The position numbers were made by a program, and so were the translations under genes. Shown here piece by piece: positions 12,399 to 25,320 of a stretch of 64,000 nucleotides of DNA (position 1 is its first letter; each line of letters starts with the position of its first letter). The stretch comes from Allium sativum (taxonomy: Eukaryota; Streptophyta; Magnoliopsida; Asparagales; Amaryllidaceae). The notes beneath the pieces were generated by a model. It was not told the DNA's origin. It saw only the letters and a list, made by a program, of their open reading frames with translations, and searched no databases. The stretch covers positions 777,412,552-777,476,551 of the forward strand of contig CM060918.1 of assembly GCA_030737875.1 (NCBI GenBank). Reading direction: 5' to 3'.

Positions 12399-15300
12399 TG
12401 AAACGACCCGCAAATCCGTACCCCTTGAGTCGACTAATCATACCCCACGTCCAACCCAAATGACACAGAAATACGAACCATTTTTTTTGAAAGAAGTTAG
12501 AGGATGAGAAATAGAAAGAAAGAAATATTAGAATAGGAGAAAACGAAGATCACAAACTCACAGCGGAACGAATAAAATATATTAGATAATATAATTTTGA
12601 AGCACAAATCAGTATTTGTATATACATACCATTATCAGAGCACAACGATTATCCCTGGAACAGTTATAAACACCTGTTTCCAGATACAACAAAATACACA
12701 GCGGAAAGTATGATAGTCTATAGCTAACAGGTAAAGCCTCCTGCTTCAATCCTCTCCAGGTGAATCTGTAAAATCCTGACTACTTGACTGCCCGTACAAA
12801 TTTGGGCACCCAAGAGTTTAGGGAAAACAAACAAAATAAACTCTGGGTCAGTCATGGGACTGGTGTGAGTAAACTCCAACCATTTGTTAACTTTCAAAAT
12901 CCTTTCGAAAGAAAAGATAATCGTAAGACCGATCCACACATAAACACGGATGGTTTTTATCTTACGATAACCCAAAACACTTTGGAAATCATATATCATC
13001 TGATATTATAATAATGTCTAATCACAAGTAATTAAAATCTAGTAGAACGCTTGCATCTCACGCTCTACATATATAATATACAATCAAACTTGCAGGCACT
13101 TATTGGAGATTGGATTCCAACTTGACAAGGTATGGGACCACCTTCCGAACGTGTATCTCTAGAGGCGAATACACTGGGTTCAACAAGAACATCTTGCAAC
13201 CCGGCCCACACATGACCGACCACTCATTTCGCTTGAGTGTATCGAATGTATATCACCGACGGTTGGGATCAGCAACCGCCTCCCGATAAGGGACAACATC
13301 GATAGATTTAAGAACAAAAGGAATTTCTCTAGGTAGGTGATCATACATCCTAATGGGTGCGACCCACATAGCCATGCTGCCTGCCCGATTTTTGTCCACT
13401 TCCGGGTTATGAGGCTTGAGGTTTGAATTATCTTCCAGAACATCTGGCCATCATTCACTTTGAATGCCACATCGTCAGATCCATCGGAAATCACTAATTG
13501 ATTCCCACAAAAATACTCAGATTTGTTAGGCTAAAGAAGTTTCCCTTCTATGCCACCAACTTCGTACGTTTGAAGGAATCAACGTACGTAACTCCCTTTG
13601 GAAATACTCTGTCAGACACTCATCCATACAAGTTGTCCTGGGTCTGGACAAACCGAAGGCACTATCCCGTAAACAGGATAGCCCTTGCATAACTCCGTCT
13701 TCAATTTTCTTCAGCATAAGTTGCTTCATAACGCTTACGCCAATACAGAGTGGTTTTCAGATATCAAATCTGATCCCGGTCTCTCCATACTGACAACGGA
13801 GGTATATAAAAATAAAACCTTGATAGTCGGTGATTTAACTATCAAAGAAACATCCATACAATCAACGATCCTATTTTCAAATGGAAATTCTATCAATCAA
13901 GCATTAAACAACACTGGGCCCTTTTTATATTAGTTCTTTATTACATTATCATTTCCAATTCCCATTTTCCACCTTTCGTGTTCTTTCAAAGCTCTATTTT
14001 CTCTCTCGATCATTGGAAAACATTTCCAATATATATAATTCCTTTATTGAGAAAATATCTTTTACTCCAGTTAGAAAACATTTCTAAATCCTTTGAATTA
14101 ACTGATGTTATAAACATCGTTATTATAACTCAAATCATAAATCATTCGTTAACTAACGATATCACTAACCAACCCTTGCTATCGAGCCTTAACCATTTCT
14201 CCGTCAATAACGCCGTTAGTCAAGTTGGGGTATAATTACCTCTCAGACCTTAACTGAACGACATTCTTAACTTTGAAATAGTCAGAGCTCACAACTTTAA
14301 ACCAAACATTGCTTACGCAACCCTCGGATTTGATCTACGAACACACCTTCTTTATAAAAATATTGATTATAACGATAGCGTTATAATCGCTGTCTTCAAA
14401 TGTTTGATTTATAAAACATTGCTTTCAACAACAGCGCTAAAATCGCTATCTAGCATTATAGAACCCTTATCATAACCATAGCATTAAGATTGCTATTAAA
14501 ACAGTTATTATAACGGCAGCGTTAAAATTGCTATTTAGACTTACCAAGACATTTATTATAACAGCAGCGTCTAAAATTGTTGTATAGATTTACAACATCT
14601 ATTATAACAATAGCGCTAAAATCACTGTTTAGTTTTATAAAAGCATTTCTTACAAAGACAGCGTTATAGTCGCTGTTTAACAGCATTTCTTATAACAACA
14701 GCGTTATGATTGCTGTTTTGAATAAAATACCGTGTGCGACGCACACGCTTCCGTTGTTCATTTATAAACTCTGTTTATTTTAAACAATTCAAGTGCTCCT
14801 TCAAACATATTTATAAACTATACATTTTTCTAACCACTTAATTCGATTTCTATAAATCCCCTTTTTATATACATTTTATTTGCAAAATATTTTCTTGCTT
14901 TAACTATTATTCTTTTATTTTAAGCATTTGAAAATCTTTCTTTAAACTTTCCTCTGTAATTTGCTAAATTCAGATCCATTTCCAAATATTGGTTTCAAAA
15001 CCGATACTCACTTTCAAATATAAATTCATATTTGAACTCCTCTTTTAATTTATCCAATGGTTAATGATCCACTTAATTTATATCTTTATTTATAACATTT
15101 TTCTTGGTTTACCCAATGGAATAGGTTTCCATTTGCAACTCAATGAAAAAGAAGTTATTTCTAATTTGGAAATAAACTCTGCTTTTAAATTCTAATTTCT
15201 TTTTTTCACATTCGATGATATTTTACGGTATCTAAAATACCAGGTTCCTAAGGCCAGGGTAACCCAAACACACGAATTCAACCATGGATAATGTAGCATA

Positions 15301-17783
15301 ACATATATCACCATCAAATAAAACAGTAAATAAAATGTTGAGGGATCCAGTTGGATCCCTCCAACCTGTTTCCCTGCATCCACAGATATTAGTAACATCA
15401 AAAATATCGCATTAAAAAAAATCAATCAACGATGTGATTATGTCAACCAATTTATCAACTATTCAACCAAGCAACCATTTCACATTATAAAATAATTTTA
15501 AACAAGTGAGTTTACTCACATCGGTTCGCAGTTGACGGTTCTGCGCTCATTCCATTTAAAATTCCAATAGCATTGTTTCAGCGAAACTAGTTCCACAAAG
15601 AAGCGCTCGTCGTTACGATTCCAACGGATATGATTTGGTCTGATTGTTTAATGGTCGATCCTTCTCGCAACTTTGTTCTTGTCTTCATACCTTGTGCCAA
15701 AACCGCAAATTACTTTGACTAAAATGATAGGCCGATTAGTTGATTTCCTACGGCACTACTCATAGCTGATACCACGTTCATCCTTGAACCCAGTAAAACA
15801 CCTAACTCCTCTAGTACTTTTCCCTTCATGTACGTCATCCCATGTATCATTGGAATGCCTCATCCCATTTTTCTTTCACAAACCCAATGTTATTACCCTT
15901 CTTTCGATCTCCCCCAGGCAACATAAAAATAGCCCCTTTTTTTCCTCCACTGACTTCCTATCGCCACAACATCACCCTGACGTCACCTTCTCAACACCCA
16001 GTACTCACGTTAAACACCTCTCCACACAATTCATCACGTCCTCTTCCACCATGATACGCTCCTCGGTCCATCATACCACATTGCGACAGTCTTTCCCCCC
16101 CTACTGCATAAAGTCCAAACGAGTTCCACCAAAACAAATCCAAGAATTTCAACGAACCCCTCCTACCTCAACTCGCGCCCCTTTTCATTTTTCACCAACT
16201 TCGAACCCTTAATCAGCGACTTTAATGTCACGTTGCCTTTCCCGATCACCCAACTCACCCTCCAGCAATACACTGACTTGAAGCCCGCACTACGTTCTAA
16301 AATTTTGTGAAGGAACTGTGTTGGGAATAAGGAACGAGAATGGGTGGAGATCGACGGCGATCTTTGTAGGAGGAATGTTGGCCGTTCGTTTGAGACAGAA
16401 GGCAGCGCAAAAGGTTCAGCATGGGGTTTTGGTTTAATTTTTCTCTGTATTTAATTTCTGGAAGAAAATGGTCTACTGTGGCCTTGTTTATATAGAAACG
16501 AAAACTTGGCACCCACGAAATTTAGCATAGCTGTAGAAATAGGGGTAGATAGGCTTGGGATTTTTAATTACTTTGTTGGCAAGGTATTTGAAAATAGATT
16601 GACAACCTGTACATGCTATCTGTAGGTTTGTAAAAATGTAAGTCTGCGTGGGAGTCTTGTCTGCCTGAAGAGAAACTCGGCATGTGCATTCATTTATTGT
16701 TATAGCAATAGGTCTGTGCCTATGTGAGAGATTTGCATTTTTAAAAGATCTGGGCACCGTTTTTAAAGATATTATTATTTTATGTTATAACGAAACTTCG
16801 CGGTGAAGTATCAAGTAGAACTAATCACAGTCGACTTCTGTCTACTGATAAAAAGGCTAATCTTGATGTAAAAAGGTATTCTGAATCCAACGGGACAAGT
16901 TTCGTCGAATTCTGACATCGTATGAAAAAATTTCCTTTATAAAACCAAAAATCAACACGCGTTTAAATTTTCCACGATCACCAGATAAATCAAATCAACT
17001 TGAAACTGCAAACACTGACAATAACTTTTCGATATGAACCCAACGGCACTAGTTTCGTCGCATTCTGAGACTGTTGCCCCGGTAGACTGTTTTTGGCGCG
17101 TACCGCACTGCCCTTCTGAACACCAAATTTGCCGATCTCTAAAAATAACAAATTATATACCTACCCTGACTATATCCGACGCTACGAATTCACCGGAACT
17201 GGTTTCGTGGCCTGATTCGATTGTCTGTTCAAGTTACACTCTAATATCCCTTTATTCAGTTGAATTAATTTAATTGCACTGAACGAGCGTTTACGGCTAC
17301 CGTGGTTACAAACAACATCGGTTTTCCACGCCACTCACCACCGTACAATAATTTAACGCTACGGTCCCAATGAAACTGATTTCGTCGAAATCTGAGTCCG
17401 TTTGCAAAACGGCTATTTTAACACGTATAATTTAAATAACGATTTTCCACAGCGACTATTTCAAAATTTGATTTGACCATAACTAACAAATTATAACACG
17501 AAATCTAGATTTTTCTCTTTCATATGAAAATTATAATCAATACGGTTCCAACGTGTCTTGTTTCACAGAAATCCGACTTATATCGGATCCTGTATCCTCA
17601 GTTGAAGTTCAAAACTCTATATTACGAACTGCCGCGCGATTTCGAGCTCGTTTTATAATTATATTATAAATTAACATTCAAACCTCGTTTTTAATCAATA
17701 AATTCCTATATGTAATTCAATTAAAATATTTAAAACAAATTTAAATATTCAGAATTCAACGGCCGAAAACCCGGGTCGTTACA
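12399..17783 (-). mobile_element. Complete solo LTR (5.4 kb), copy ii of the TGTAAC-ended gypsy-type family
   Basis: The plus-strand ends are TGAAACGACCC and GGGTCGTTACA, a near-perfect inverted pair with TG...CA termini, flanked by the same 5-bp GTGGG duplication. No gag, pol, PBS or PPT is found inside, so a single LTR remains, as expected after recombination between the two LTRs of a gypsy element. Orientation is minus because the conserved LTR-start segment (about 17380-17640) is the reverse complement of those at 24290-24480 and 49650-49850. A minus-strand TATA-like box (ctatataaac) lies near 16487-16495. At 5.4 kb this LTR is unusually long. A non-autonomous element with no LTR duplication is the alternative. 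Confidence 0.8.
14345..14725. repeat. Tandem array of short inverted motifs inside solo LTR
   Basis: About seven imperfect units of roughly 50-60 bp each carry tataacRacaGCGtta followed by atCGCTGTtta. Within one unit the arms pair as acaGCG...CGCTgt, so each unit can fold into a small hairpin. Confidence 0.8.
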
Positions 17784-17788
17784 GTGGG
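17784..17788. repeat. TSD (GTGGG), right of solo LTR
   Basis: It matches 12394-12398. Confidence 0.85.
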
Positions 17789-20631
17789 GCACATGTTTTC
17801 CTGTATACTTGATACGATATTCTTTTCCATGTAATGTGCATCGACTTTCCATGGGTAAGTGCATAAGTGTACATGGTTTAAATCAGAAGGTCATGCAATA
17901 TGCAACTATGTTTTCAAAAATAGACTGACCATGGGATTTGAACTGCTTTATGTAGTTTTCCTGTTTTTATTTGAACTCTCTAATATAAACTACAATGAAA
18001 AGATTTCATGAAGCAGCATACTTAATTAGTTTCGTGTTCTTTTAGGTACTTCTAGGATTTTCTGTTGCTCTTGGAACTAGCATATGGATCGATGTTCTGG
18101 TAATCAGATAATCCTACCTTTATAAATCTTGTGTTGTACTAGTCTAATAAGCACAATGCACGGTGAGCTATTCATTTTAGATGTTAATCACTGTAATTTT
18201 GGCTCTCTTTAGTATTAGATGCACATCACCTACTCAAAACACGCATTAAGATTCATTATTACTCCATTCATAGGTTCTTACTAGCACAAACTATATTAAT
18301 TTTTTAAAGAAATGCCCCAACATTTGAGGAATTACACTGCATTAATGTTATATTACCTGGAGTCGATATCAAATCCAAATACGCAACTAGAGAGACAATA
18401 GAAGGAAAGTTAGGGATACGCTGCTCCTTAAGAATGTTTTTTCGCTTGATAGATTTGCACTAGAATCTCGTATATATGATCTATAGCTTTAGCATTTGAA
18501 TTAGAATCATTTTGAAAATCCACCTAAGACTGATGAAAGTCAGAAGGATCATCCGCCTCATCAGAGATCTTATCTTCAACGAACATAGCTCGGACATGCC
18601 TCCTCTCATCAGCTTTTTTACCACTAAGGAAACCCAATCGACTCCATTGTTTACATAAGAACTCCCAACACCTCGTTATATAAGTTGTATTTATGGTTAC
18701 ATATATCAGCCTTACAAAAACATTTTTAAAACATATACCTGCATCTAATTGCAGCTAAATTAAATATCTTCATAATGGTGCAAATGTCATCATTACTGTC
18801 TTCGAAACGGTAAGTGCACTAAGAAAACATACAACATCGCAACACGTTCATTTTGTTTTTCAACTATAATGTGTAGATCATATCATTATCATTATTATTA
18901 CTCCACAGAAAATTACACGAGGCAGGTTGATGAATACTGGATGAAAGAACATGCGACAATAGCGTAGTAGTTTTTTCTTCAATGACGTCTACATGTGTTG
19001 TAATTATGTTTTGTTACATATTAATTATTATAAGCTTAATTTATTCTTTTGTGCTATGTTTTCAATTTGTACTTTGTACTTTAAATTATTTATCTAAACA
19101 AATGATGCAATGATATGTGAACATTGGAAGTTTTAGTATAGCAGTTTCTTTGTGACCAACTTTGATTAATTTATGTTCAACAATTCCAGTATTCATTTAA
19201 AAAATAAGATCAATTTTTGGGGAAAAATGCATATATCTATGCATGCACATATTAATACTTATTCGCACATATTCACATAGATATGTGCAGTTTATTATAT
19301 TTTCAAGTCTATGAATATTAAAATATTTGTCAACAAAGCAACTTTTTGCAACTATTTCGCCTCTCAAAAGCATGAAAGATGCAGCTGTACCCAATGGTTG
19401 CTCATTTAAAGCATACTTACCCACCATATTTGTTTCCAGTACTTTACACTGATATATCATGTATGGCTCTATGTTTTGGGTTATGTACCATTTTCAGTAG
19501 AGGTCGAATATACCTAATAATAAAAAATAATATAAGAAAAGTAAAAAACATGTCTTAATCACAGTGAGCTAGGCTGAAATGTATCGATTTGAGATGAGTC
19601 TGTTGTCCTGTTTCATTTTAATGATCATAAGCAATTTCGTAACTTTTTTTAACCGAAACTTAAAACGCAAGGTATGATAGCTGTCCATTCTTATTATTAT
19701 CTTGAAGCACATGACATTAAAGTGTCAAGGTCTATACTCTAATGACAGCACGTGACTCATGAACACAGGTGAATCACGGCTTCTTACTTCTTCAATTTTC
19801 TGAGATTCAAGAAACATAAAATCAAAGATGGTTATAGAACTTCAAAAAAAAATTTAGTTCAATAAAATTATAGTAAAGTGATATAGAAATTTACATTGGA
19901 GTGGTGTCTTTTCTAATTATAATTTTTTTCCCACGTATACCTAGTTTTTTCTAAAGTTCTCCAACCATTTCTATGCTAATGGTCACAACGGACACATCAA
20001 CCGGAGTACCATTAATGCAGCTTAAGGTATTGAGCCTGCTGCCTATTTTCTTTTGAACTACGTTGAGAGTAAGTTCTTGCTTGAAGAAACAATAGCTCAG
20101 TACAAAAAAAATATTATTTTAATAATATACATGAAACCTACATGCATTTAATTGTTACATATATTGGGATGGTTCTGACCCATTTCTTGTCAGCTAGAAT
20201 GGTCTACAGTTTTTCAAAGCTGCAATGCATTTGTGTGCCCGTGAAGAATCCATTTTTCTCCCAAATCCAGTATTATCATAACAATGTTTGCGCATGCATG
20301 CATATCTATATTCCTCTAATGACTTTAATTCAATCTGCATGCACTAATGTTTTCTAAGCGATGCATTTGTGAATTCAAATGTTGTGGTCATGTAGAATAT
20401 CCGTTTGATTTTTTTTACATTACTGATGTAGGATTAGGAATTTCCCAAGAACATTTTCATTTCAGACATCTGAAATGAGCTCAGGAGTTGGCCGAAATCC
20501 ATTGTAGATGTTTGAAACCTATTTTCAGACGTCTGAATCTGTTTAGACGTCTGAAAATAAGTTCATACGTCTGAAATTTGTTGTTGTTTCTATTTTTCCT
20601 TCTATCAACCGGTGGATACCATAATTGATAG
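17789..20631. other. Unassigned DNA that received the solo LTR
   Basis: This continues the sequence left of 12394. Nothing here is a confident gene. On the minus strand, 18520-18670 gives an uninterrupted reading containing WSRLGFLSGKKADERRHVR. Its tryptophan followed by a basic stretch loosely recalls plant transposase-associated proteins, but the match is too weak to name. A cluster of CAGACGTCTG-type palindromes lies at 20456-20580. Confidence 0.35.
20456..20580. repeat. Cluster of CAGACRTCTGAA palindromes
   Basis: Four copies in about 120 bp: tttcagacatctgaaa, ttttcagacgtctgaa, ttagacgtctgaaaa and tacgtctgaaat. They lie just upstream of a copia LTR. They could be the subterminal region of a DNA element or a regulatory cluster. 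Confidence 0.75.
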
Positions 20632-20847
20632 TGTTAGAATAATTAATATAAGTTATTTATGTTAATATATATTAATGACAAAAGATTTGACATGTGTTGT
20701 TTATGTTAATATATATTACATATGGTAATATATATTATTTATGTTGATGTTTATCTGATTGCAATAATTCCTATAAACATTTGCATCTCTAAACTCCTAT
20801 ATAAAAGGGCTGAGAATAATGAGACGACAAGAAAAATTGAATTCCTT
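20632..20847 (+). mobile_element. Short copia 5' LTR
   Basis: It begins TGTTAGAATAATT. The TATA box is cctatataaaaggg (20797-20810). Just after its end, at 20850-20860, is TGGTATCGGAG, a one-mismatch form of the initiator-methionine tRNA primer site. A length of about 215 bp is normal for small copia lineages. The exact 3' edge is uncertain because no clean CA terminus is visible. Confidence 0.75.
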
Positions 20848-20949
20848 TATGGTATCGGAGTAGGTTTCGAATATATAAACCTATGTTCTCCCAATCTCCT
20901 CTCTTTCTTTTTCTTCTTCAACCATTTTTTATTAAGAAAATCACCACCA

Positions 20950-21652
20950 ATGGTTGAATCCTCCAAATACTACCCTGCTCTAACCATTACTAATAACAAA
21001 TCCCTCATATCAATTACATTAGACAATGAACATGGAACATACCATTCTAGGGTAGCATTATTTACCGTTCTTGTTCGATTTCACGGCCTCTACCAATGTC
21101 ACATTGTATCACTAACCGAAAAAGACGCCAAGGCTGCCTATGAGGCTGTCAAATCCGCAAACCATCCTTGTGGAAACGACTTGATGTTGTTGTCCTTCAA
21201 TGGATATACAGTACAATCTCCTCCGACCTCCTTCATTCCATTCTCCTTTGCGATGATACAGCGGAAGGTGCATGGAAACGACTTAATGCCATGTTCCAAG
21301 ACAACAAAGCTTCAAGGACAACTCATCTCGAAGAAGAACTTGCAACAGTTGATTTTCAAAAATTTAATTCAATTGACAAATTTTGCACGCACCTTAAATC
21401 ATTAGCGGATAGATTGGCGGATGTGGGTGCCTTGGTGATTAATGGCAGGCTTGTATTGCATCTCACAGGAGCCTTACCAGACGCATATGCTGAAACCATG
21501 GATTACATTCAAAACCAAGATCCCTTACCCCCTTCGAGAGCTGCCAAACCTGCCTTAAGCTGGCTGAATGAACAACTAAAAATCAATTAGCAAAAGAGAA
21601 TGGTGGGACCACCGGTGGTGGTGCTGCGTTGCTGGCTAAAGCCTCTTTAAAC
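20950..21652 (+). pseudogene. Broken gag of a copia element
   Basis: The natural start is ATG at 20950, giving MVESSKYYPALTITN. Downstream segments such as WKRLDVVVLQWIYST, LHSILLCDDTAEGAWKRL and HLTGALPDAYAETMDYIQN are those of the copia gag (UBN2/Retrotran_gag) family, which forms the particle around element RNA. The frame shifts near 21165 and again near 21560, so one reading cannot span it. Coding similarity continues to 21652 and stops where LTR copy iii begins. No zinc knuckle or pol follows, so the rest was lost or lies behind the insertion. Confidence 0.85.
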
Positions 21653-23969
21653 TGTAACAACCTAGGGATTTTCGACCCTGAAAATCGACATAAAACACCA
21701 TGTCGACTAATCAAGAATCAAGAATACCGAATCACTAAATAGAAAGAAGTTAATGGGTGAGAAATAGAAAGAAAGTTAGAATAGAAGAAGAGATTATAAC
21801 ATAACATAATCAGTGTAGACACAAATCTCATAGGAGAACAAATAAAAATATATTATATAGCATAACTTTGGTAATACAAACTTGTAACTGTATATACATA
21901 CCATTATCACATAACATCATAGCGGAAGTAACTCTATATATAACTACTCATGCTCCAAGCTATCGCAAGTATATCTGTAAAATCCTAACTACTTGACTAC
22001 CCGTATAAATTTGGGTACCCAAGAGTTTAGGGTAAAACAAACTTAAAAAACCTTTTGGCCAGTTATGGGACTGGTGTGTGTAAACTCCAAATGATTAGTT
22101 TTAACTTTAAAAGCCCTTTTCAAAAGAAAAGATAATCGTAATACCAATCCACACATAAACACAGATGGTTTTTACCTTAAGATTTTACCCAAAGCATTTT
22201 TAAAATCAATACTTTTCTGATATTATAATAGTGTCTAAATCAACTAAAAAACAATCTAGCAGAACGCTTGCATCTCGCGTTCTATATACATAATATACAA
22301 TCAAAAACTATGGGTCCTTATTGGGAAATAGATTTCCAAATACGACAAGGTATGGAATCACCTTCCGATTAGTGTACTCTAAAGGAGATACACTGGAGTT
22401 CAACAAGAACATCTTGCAACTCAGCCACACATAACCGACCATTTGTTTTGCTTGAATGTTCCTAATATATTGTCACCTTACAGTTGGTATACCAACAGAA
22501 CCATTCCTGGGAGATACAGAAATGAAAAGAAGTAACAAATATGAATATTCTCTAGATGGTGACAATATACCCTAATTGGTTGTGAACGACTTAGCCATGC
22601 TGCCTGCCCGATTTTTTTCATTACCCTGTTGATGAGGCTTGAGGTCATAACGTATCCTTTGATAGATCACATCTTCATTTACTCTGAATGCCACATCGTC
22701 ATACCCGCCGAATCACAAATTGATTTCCCCAAAAATACCACGGGTATAAAGCTAAGAGAAACGAATTCCTCCGCCACGAACATAATACGTCTGAAGCGAT
22801 CAACTAGATCTATTAGATATAAATTGTCACACATTCATCCATACACGTTGTCCTAGGTCTCGACAAACTGAAGGCACTATTTGTAAATCCGTCTTAGGCG
22901 ATTTCTACCTAGGATTTGTAGACAGCCCTTACATACTCTCCGTCTTCAATCATATTTGATTCGCAACGCTAATGCTATACGGAGTGGTTTTCAGATAAAA
23001 AACCTGATCCTGGTCTCTCCGTATTGACAACCGAAAAATGGTCAAAAACTTTGATAACTGGTTATTTAACTATCAAAGGAAAACATACATACAAACAATG
23101 TTCATGTTTCCAAATGGAAATCTTACTGATTAATCATCAATCAACACTGAGCCCCTTTAAATAGATTTAACAATAATCATTTCATTTCCCAACTTCCCTT
23201 AAATATCTTTACCCTATTTTTTTTTAAATTGCTTAGCCTCTCACGGTTTCTGGGGAAATGTTTCTATATAATCACAACTCCTTATTTTTCGTATTTCGAA
23301 AATATATGTTATTAACATTGGAAAATATTTTCATATTTTATTCACGTATCATTACTTTTTTACATCCATCAGTCCCTAACCATAAACTAGTGAGAGAAGA
23401 ACTTCCTAAGAATTGACCCCGAAGGCTGAAACCAACATCACATAGACACTCAGAAAGCCGTTCGACTTAACTAGTGTCCAGTCAGTTTCTAATTCCCTTA
23501 ATTCCATTTTTGAATTTCTTATCATTCTTACGCAACTCTTGGATTCATCTTACGAATCCACTTCTTTTACAGAAAATATTGATTATAATAGTAGCAATAT
23601 AATCCCTATTTCCAAAATATTTAACTTTAAAATATAACTCTGATTTGTTACTTTGAATAAATAAATGACATTTAATTAATTAAATAAAAAATCTTCATCT
23701 AAAAATGGAAAGTAAACATTACTTTCATGGAATGGATATAATTGAATTTCAACTTATAACTCTCCTACGAATAATCTATATTCGATTAACATTTCGAACC
23801 TTGGAATAAACTCACCGTTTCAAGTCAACCCATATTTCTAAATTTCACTTTGGAATTTATCACTTCCAGCATTTACGAATTTCCTTTTATCACCTTTCCG
23901 ATTGCAACGTTTGTTTCTAAACTATTATTCACTTTAAAATGTGAGTATTATTTCTTTACGGAAATATGG
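21653..23969 (-). mobile_element. Partial LTR, copy iii of the TGTAAC-ended family, inserted in copia gag
   Basis: The left edge TGTAACAACCTAGGG abuts the gag reading. The next 2.3 kb parallels copy ii from 12399: gaaagaagttaatgggtgag, 'cacataaacacagatgg', 'ttcaacaagaacatcttgca' and 'gtggttttcagat' all recur in order. The copy stops before the matching right end, where an oppositely oriented LTR start appears at 23970. Confidence 0.7.
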
Positions 23970-24765
23970 TGTAACATCCAGTATTTTTATGGTATAATAA
24001 TTAACTTATTTAATTATTTAAATAGTGATTTAGAGATTTAAATGGTTGTTTAATTAAATAACATTGAATATTTAATTTAAATATAAATAATGTGATAATA
24101 TATTTATATTCTGAAATGGCCGGAAATGAGTTGAATTCACAACAGTGTGTGAATTGGACAATATATGAGATTTTATGCGGTTTAGAATTGAATTATGATA
24201 ACGAATATATTTATATACGACGGTTTGAACGTGTTAATTATAATATAAATTATAATCAAGTTCGAAACATCGTGGTAGTTCGTAATTCGATAATTTGAAC
24301 TGAGTATACAGGATTCGTTTTAAGTCGGATTTCTGTAAAACAAGAAATGTGGGAATCTGTTAAGCTATATTTTTCTAAAGGAAGTGAAAAATCGAGATTT
24401 CGTCTTATAGGTAGCAAGTTATGTCCAAATCAAATTTTCAAATAGTCGTTATGGAATCGTTTATAAGCTATAACGATATATTTAATTATAATTAAACATT
24501 GTATTCGAATTTCGACAAGATATTTGAGACGTAGGTATAATTTAATTTTTAGAGTTTTTCTGTAATTTTTATTTTGGAAAATAAGCACTTTTTATTTTGA
24601 AATATTTTGCACCCTATATCAGCATTGTGGGGTTTCACAGAATAGGCCAACTTGTCTATATTATTATATTTTTGGGATTGGGGCACATCGCTTGACAAGA
24701 TAATATTTTTATTTTTGTCCACAACAGCTCATCTGTGAACGGAATTGTGTATAGCATGGTACGCA
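23970..24765 (+). mobile_element. 5' part of a plus-strand LTR of the same TGTAAC family
   Basis: It starts TGTAACATCCAG. Positions 24255-24480 are the reverse complement of 17380-17650 in copy ii, including gtggtagttcgtaatt, aagtcggatttctgtaaaac and tatgtccaaatcaaattt. It ends at or before the start of element C. Either a second nested LTR or an internal inversion of copy iii would explain this. Confidence 0.6.
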
Positions 24766-25021
24766 AGTAACACCCCGTAATTTTAAATATTAATATTAAT
24801 GAATCTAAGAACACTTATTTTTTAAAAGAGGAATTGGGTGAAACAGGTTACTCCATTGCGTTCTTCTCGGAATTCTGCTTGAGATAGAGTCCGAGTTTGG
24901 GTGAATCAGACTCCGTATGAAGAATTTATAGAGTTCGGAAGTTTTCAAGTTTAAATATAATTAAATATAATAATAAATCAAATCAATAAACAGTTCAAAT
25001 TTCAAAATACGGCAAGAGCGG

Positions 25022-25047
25022 CCTGAGCGGGAAATTTCCCGCTCAGG
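25022..25047. promoter_or_regulatory. 26-bp perfect palindrome with back-to-back E2F-type sites
   Basis: The centre is GCGGGAAATTTCCCGC, two inverted copies of TTTCCCGC, which fits the plant E2F consensus TTTSSCGC. The arms extend the symmetry to CCTGAG/CTCAGG. It lies about 265 bp upstream of the LTR TATA box. The 3' LTR copy (about 42861-42886) keeps one intact TTTCCCGC and has lost the other arm. Confidence 0.8.
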
Positions 25048-25050
25048 AGT

Positions 25051-25116
25051 GTCGACCACCCCCCCTCCCCCAAGGGGGAGTCGACATAGGTGTCGACCGC
25101 CTCGTAGGGAGTCAAC
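25051..25116. promoter_or_regulatory. GTCGAC box cluster in element C 5' LTR
   Basis: GTCGAC occurs at 25051, 25080 and 25092, with GTCAAC at 25111. The cluster lies about 200 bp upstream of the TATA box. The 3' LTR counterpart (42888-42973) has GTCGAC at 42888, 42905, 42949 and 42968. Confidence 0.85.
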
Positions 25117-25311
25117 CCCTCCCAGATCCAGCTTCTGTGACGAATTTTTACAGCCCTGTGATGATGCGGCCTTCTCTGATTGGCCAATGACTGATTTCTA
25201 AGGTATTAGGGCATATGTTTCATGCTACGGTTGGCTGGATGACACATCTCTTTGATTTGATGGCTCTGATTCCCCTAGACTAATCTAAAGGCTAGAAATA
25301 AACCTAGACTT

Positions 25312-25320
25312 CTATATAAT
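25312..25320 (+). promoter_or_regulatory. TATA box of element C 5' LTR
   Basis: CTATATAAT is followed by a C/A-rich start region. The same box lies at 43169-43177 in the 3' LTR. Confidence 0.75.

Noticed and set aside
15784..16212. 142-codon proline/threonine-rich frame
   Set aside because: It lies antisense inside the solo LTR, with low-complexity composition and no recognisable domain.
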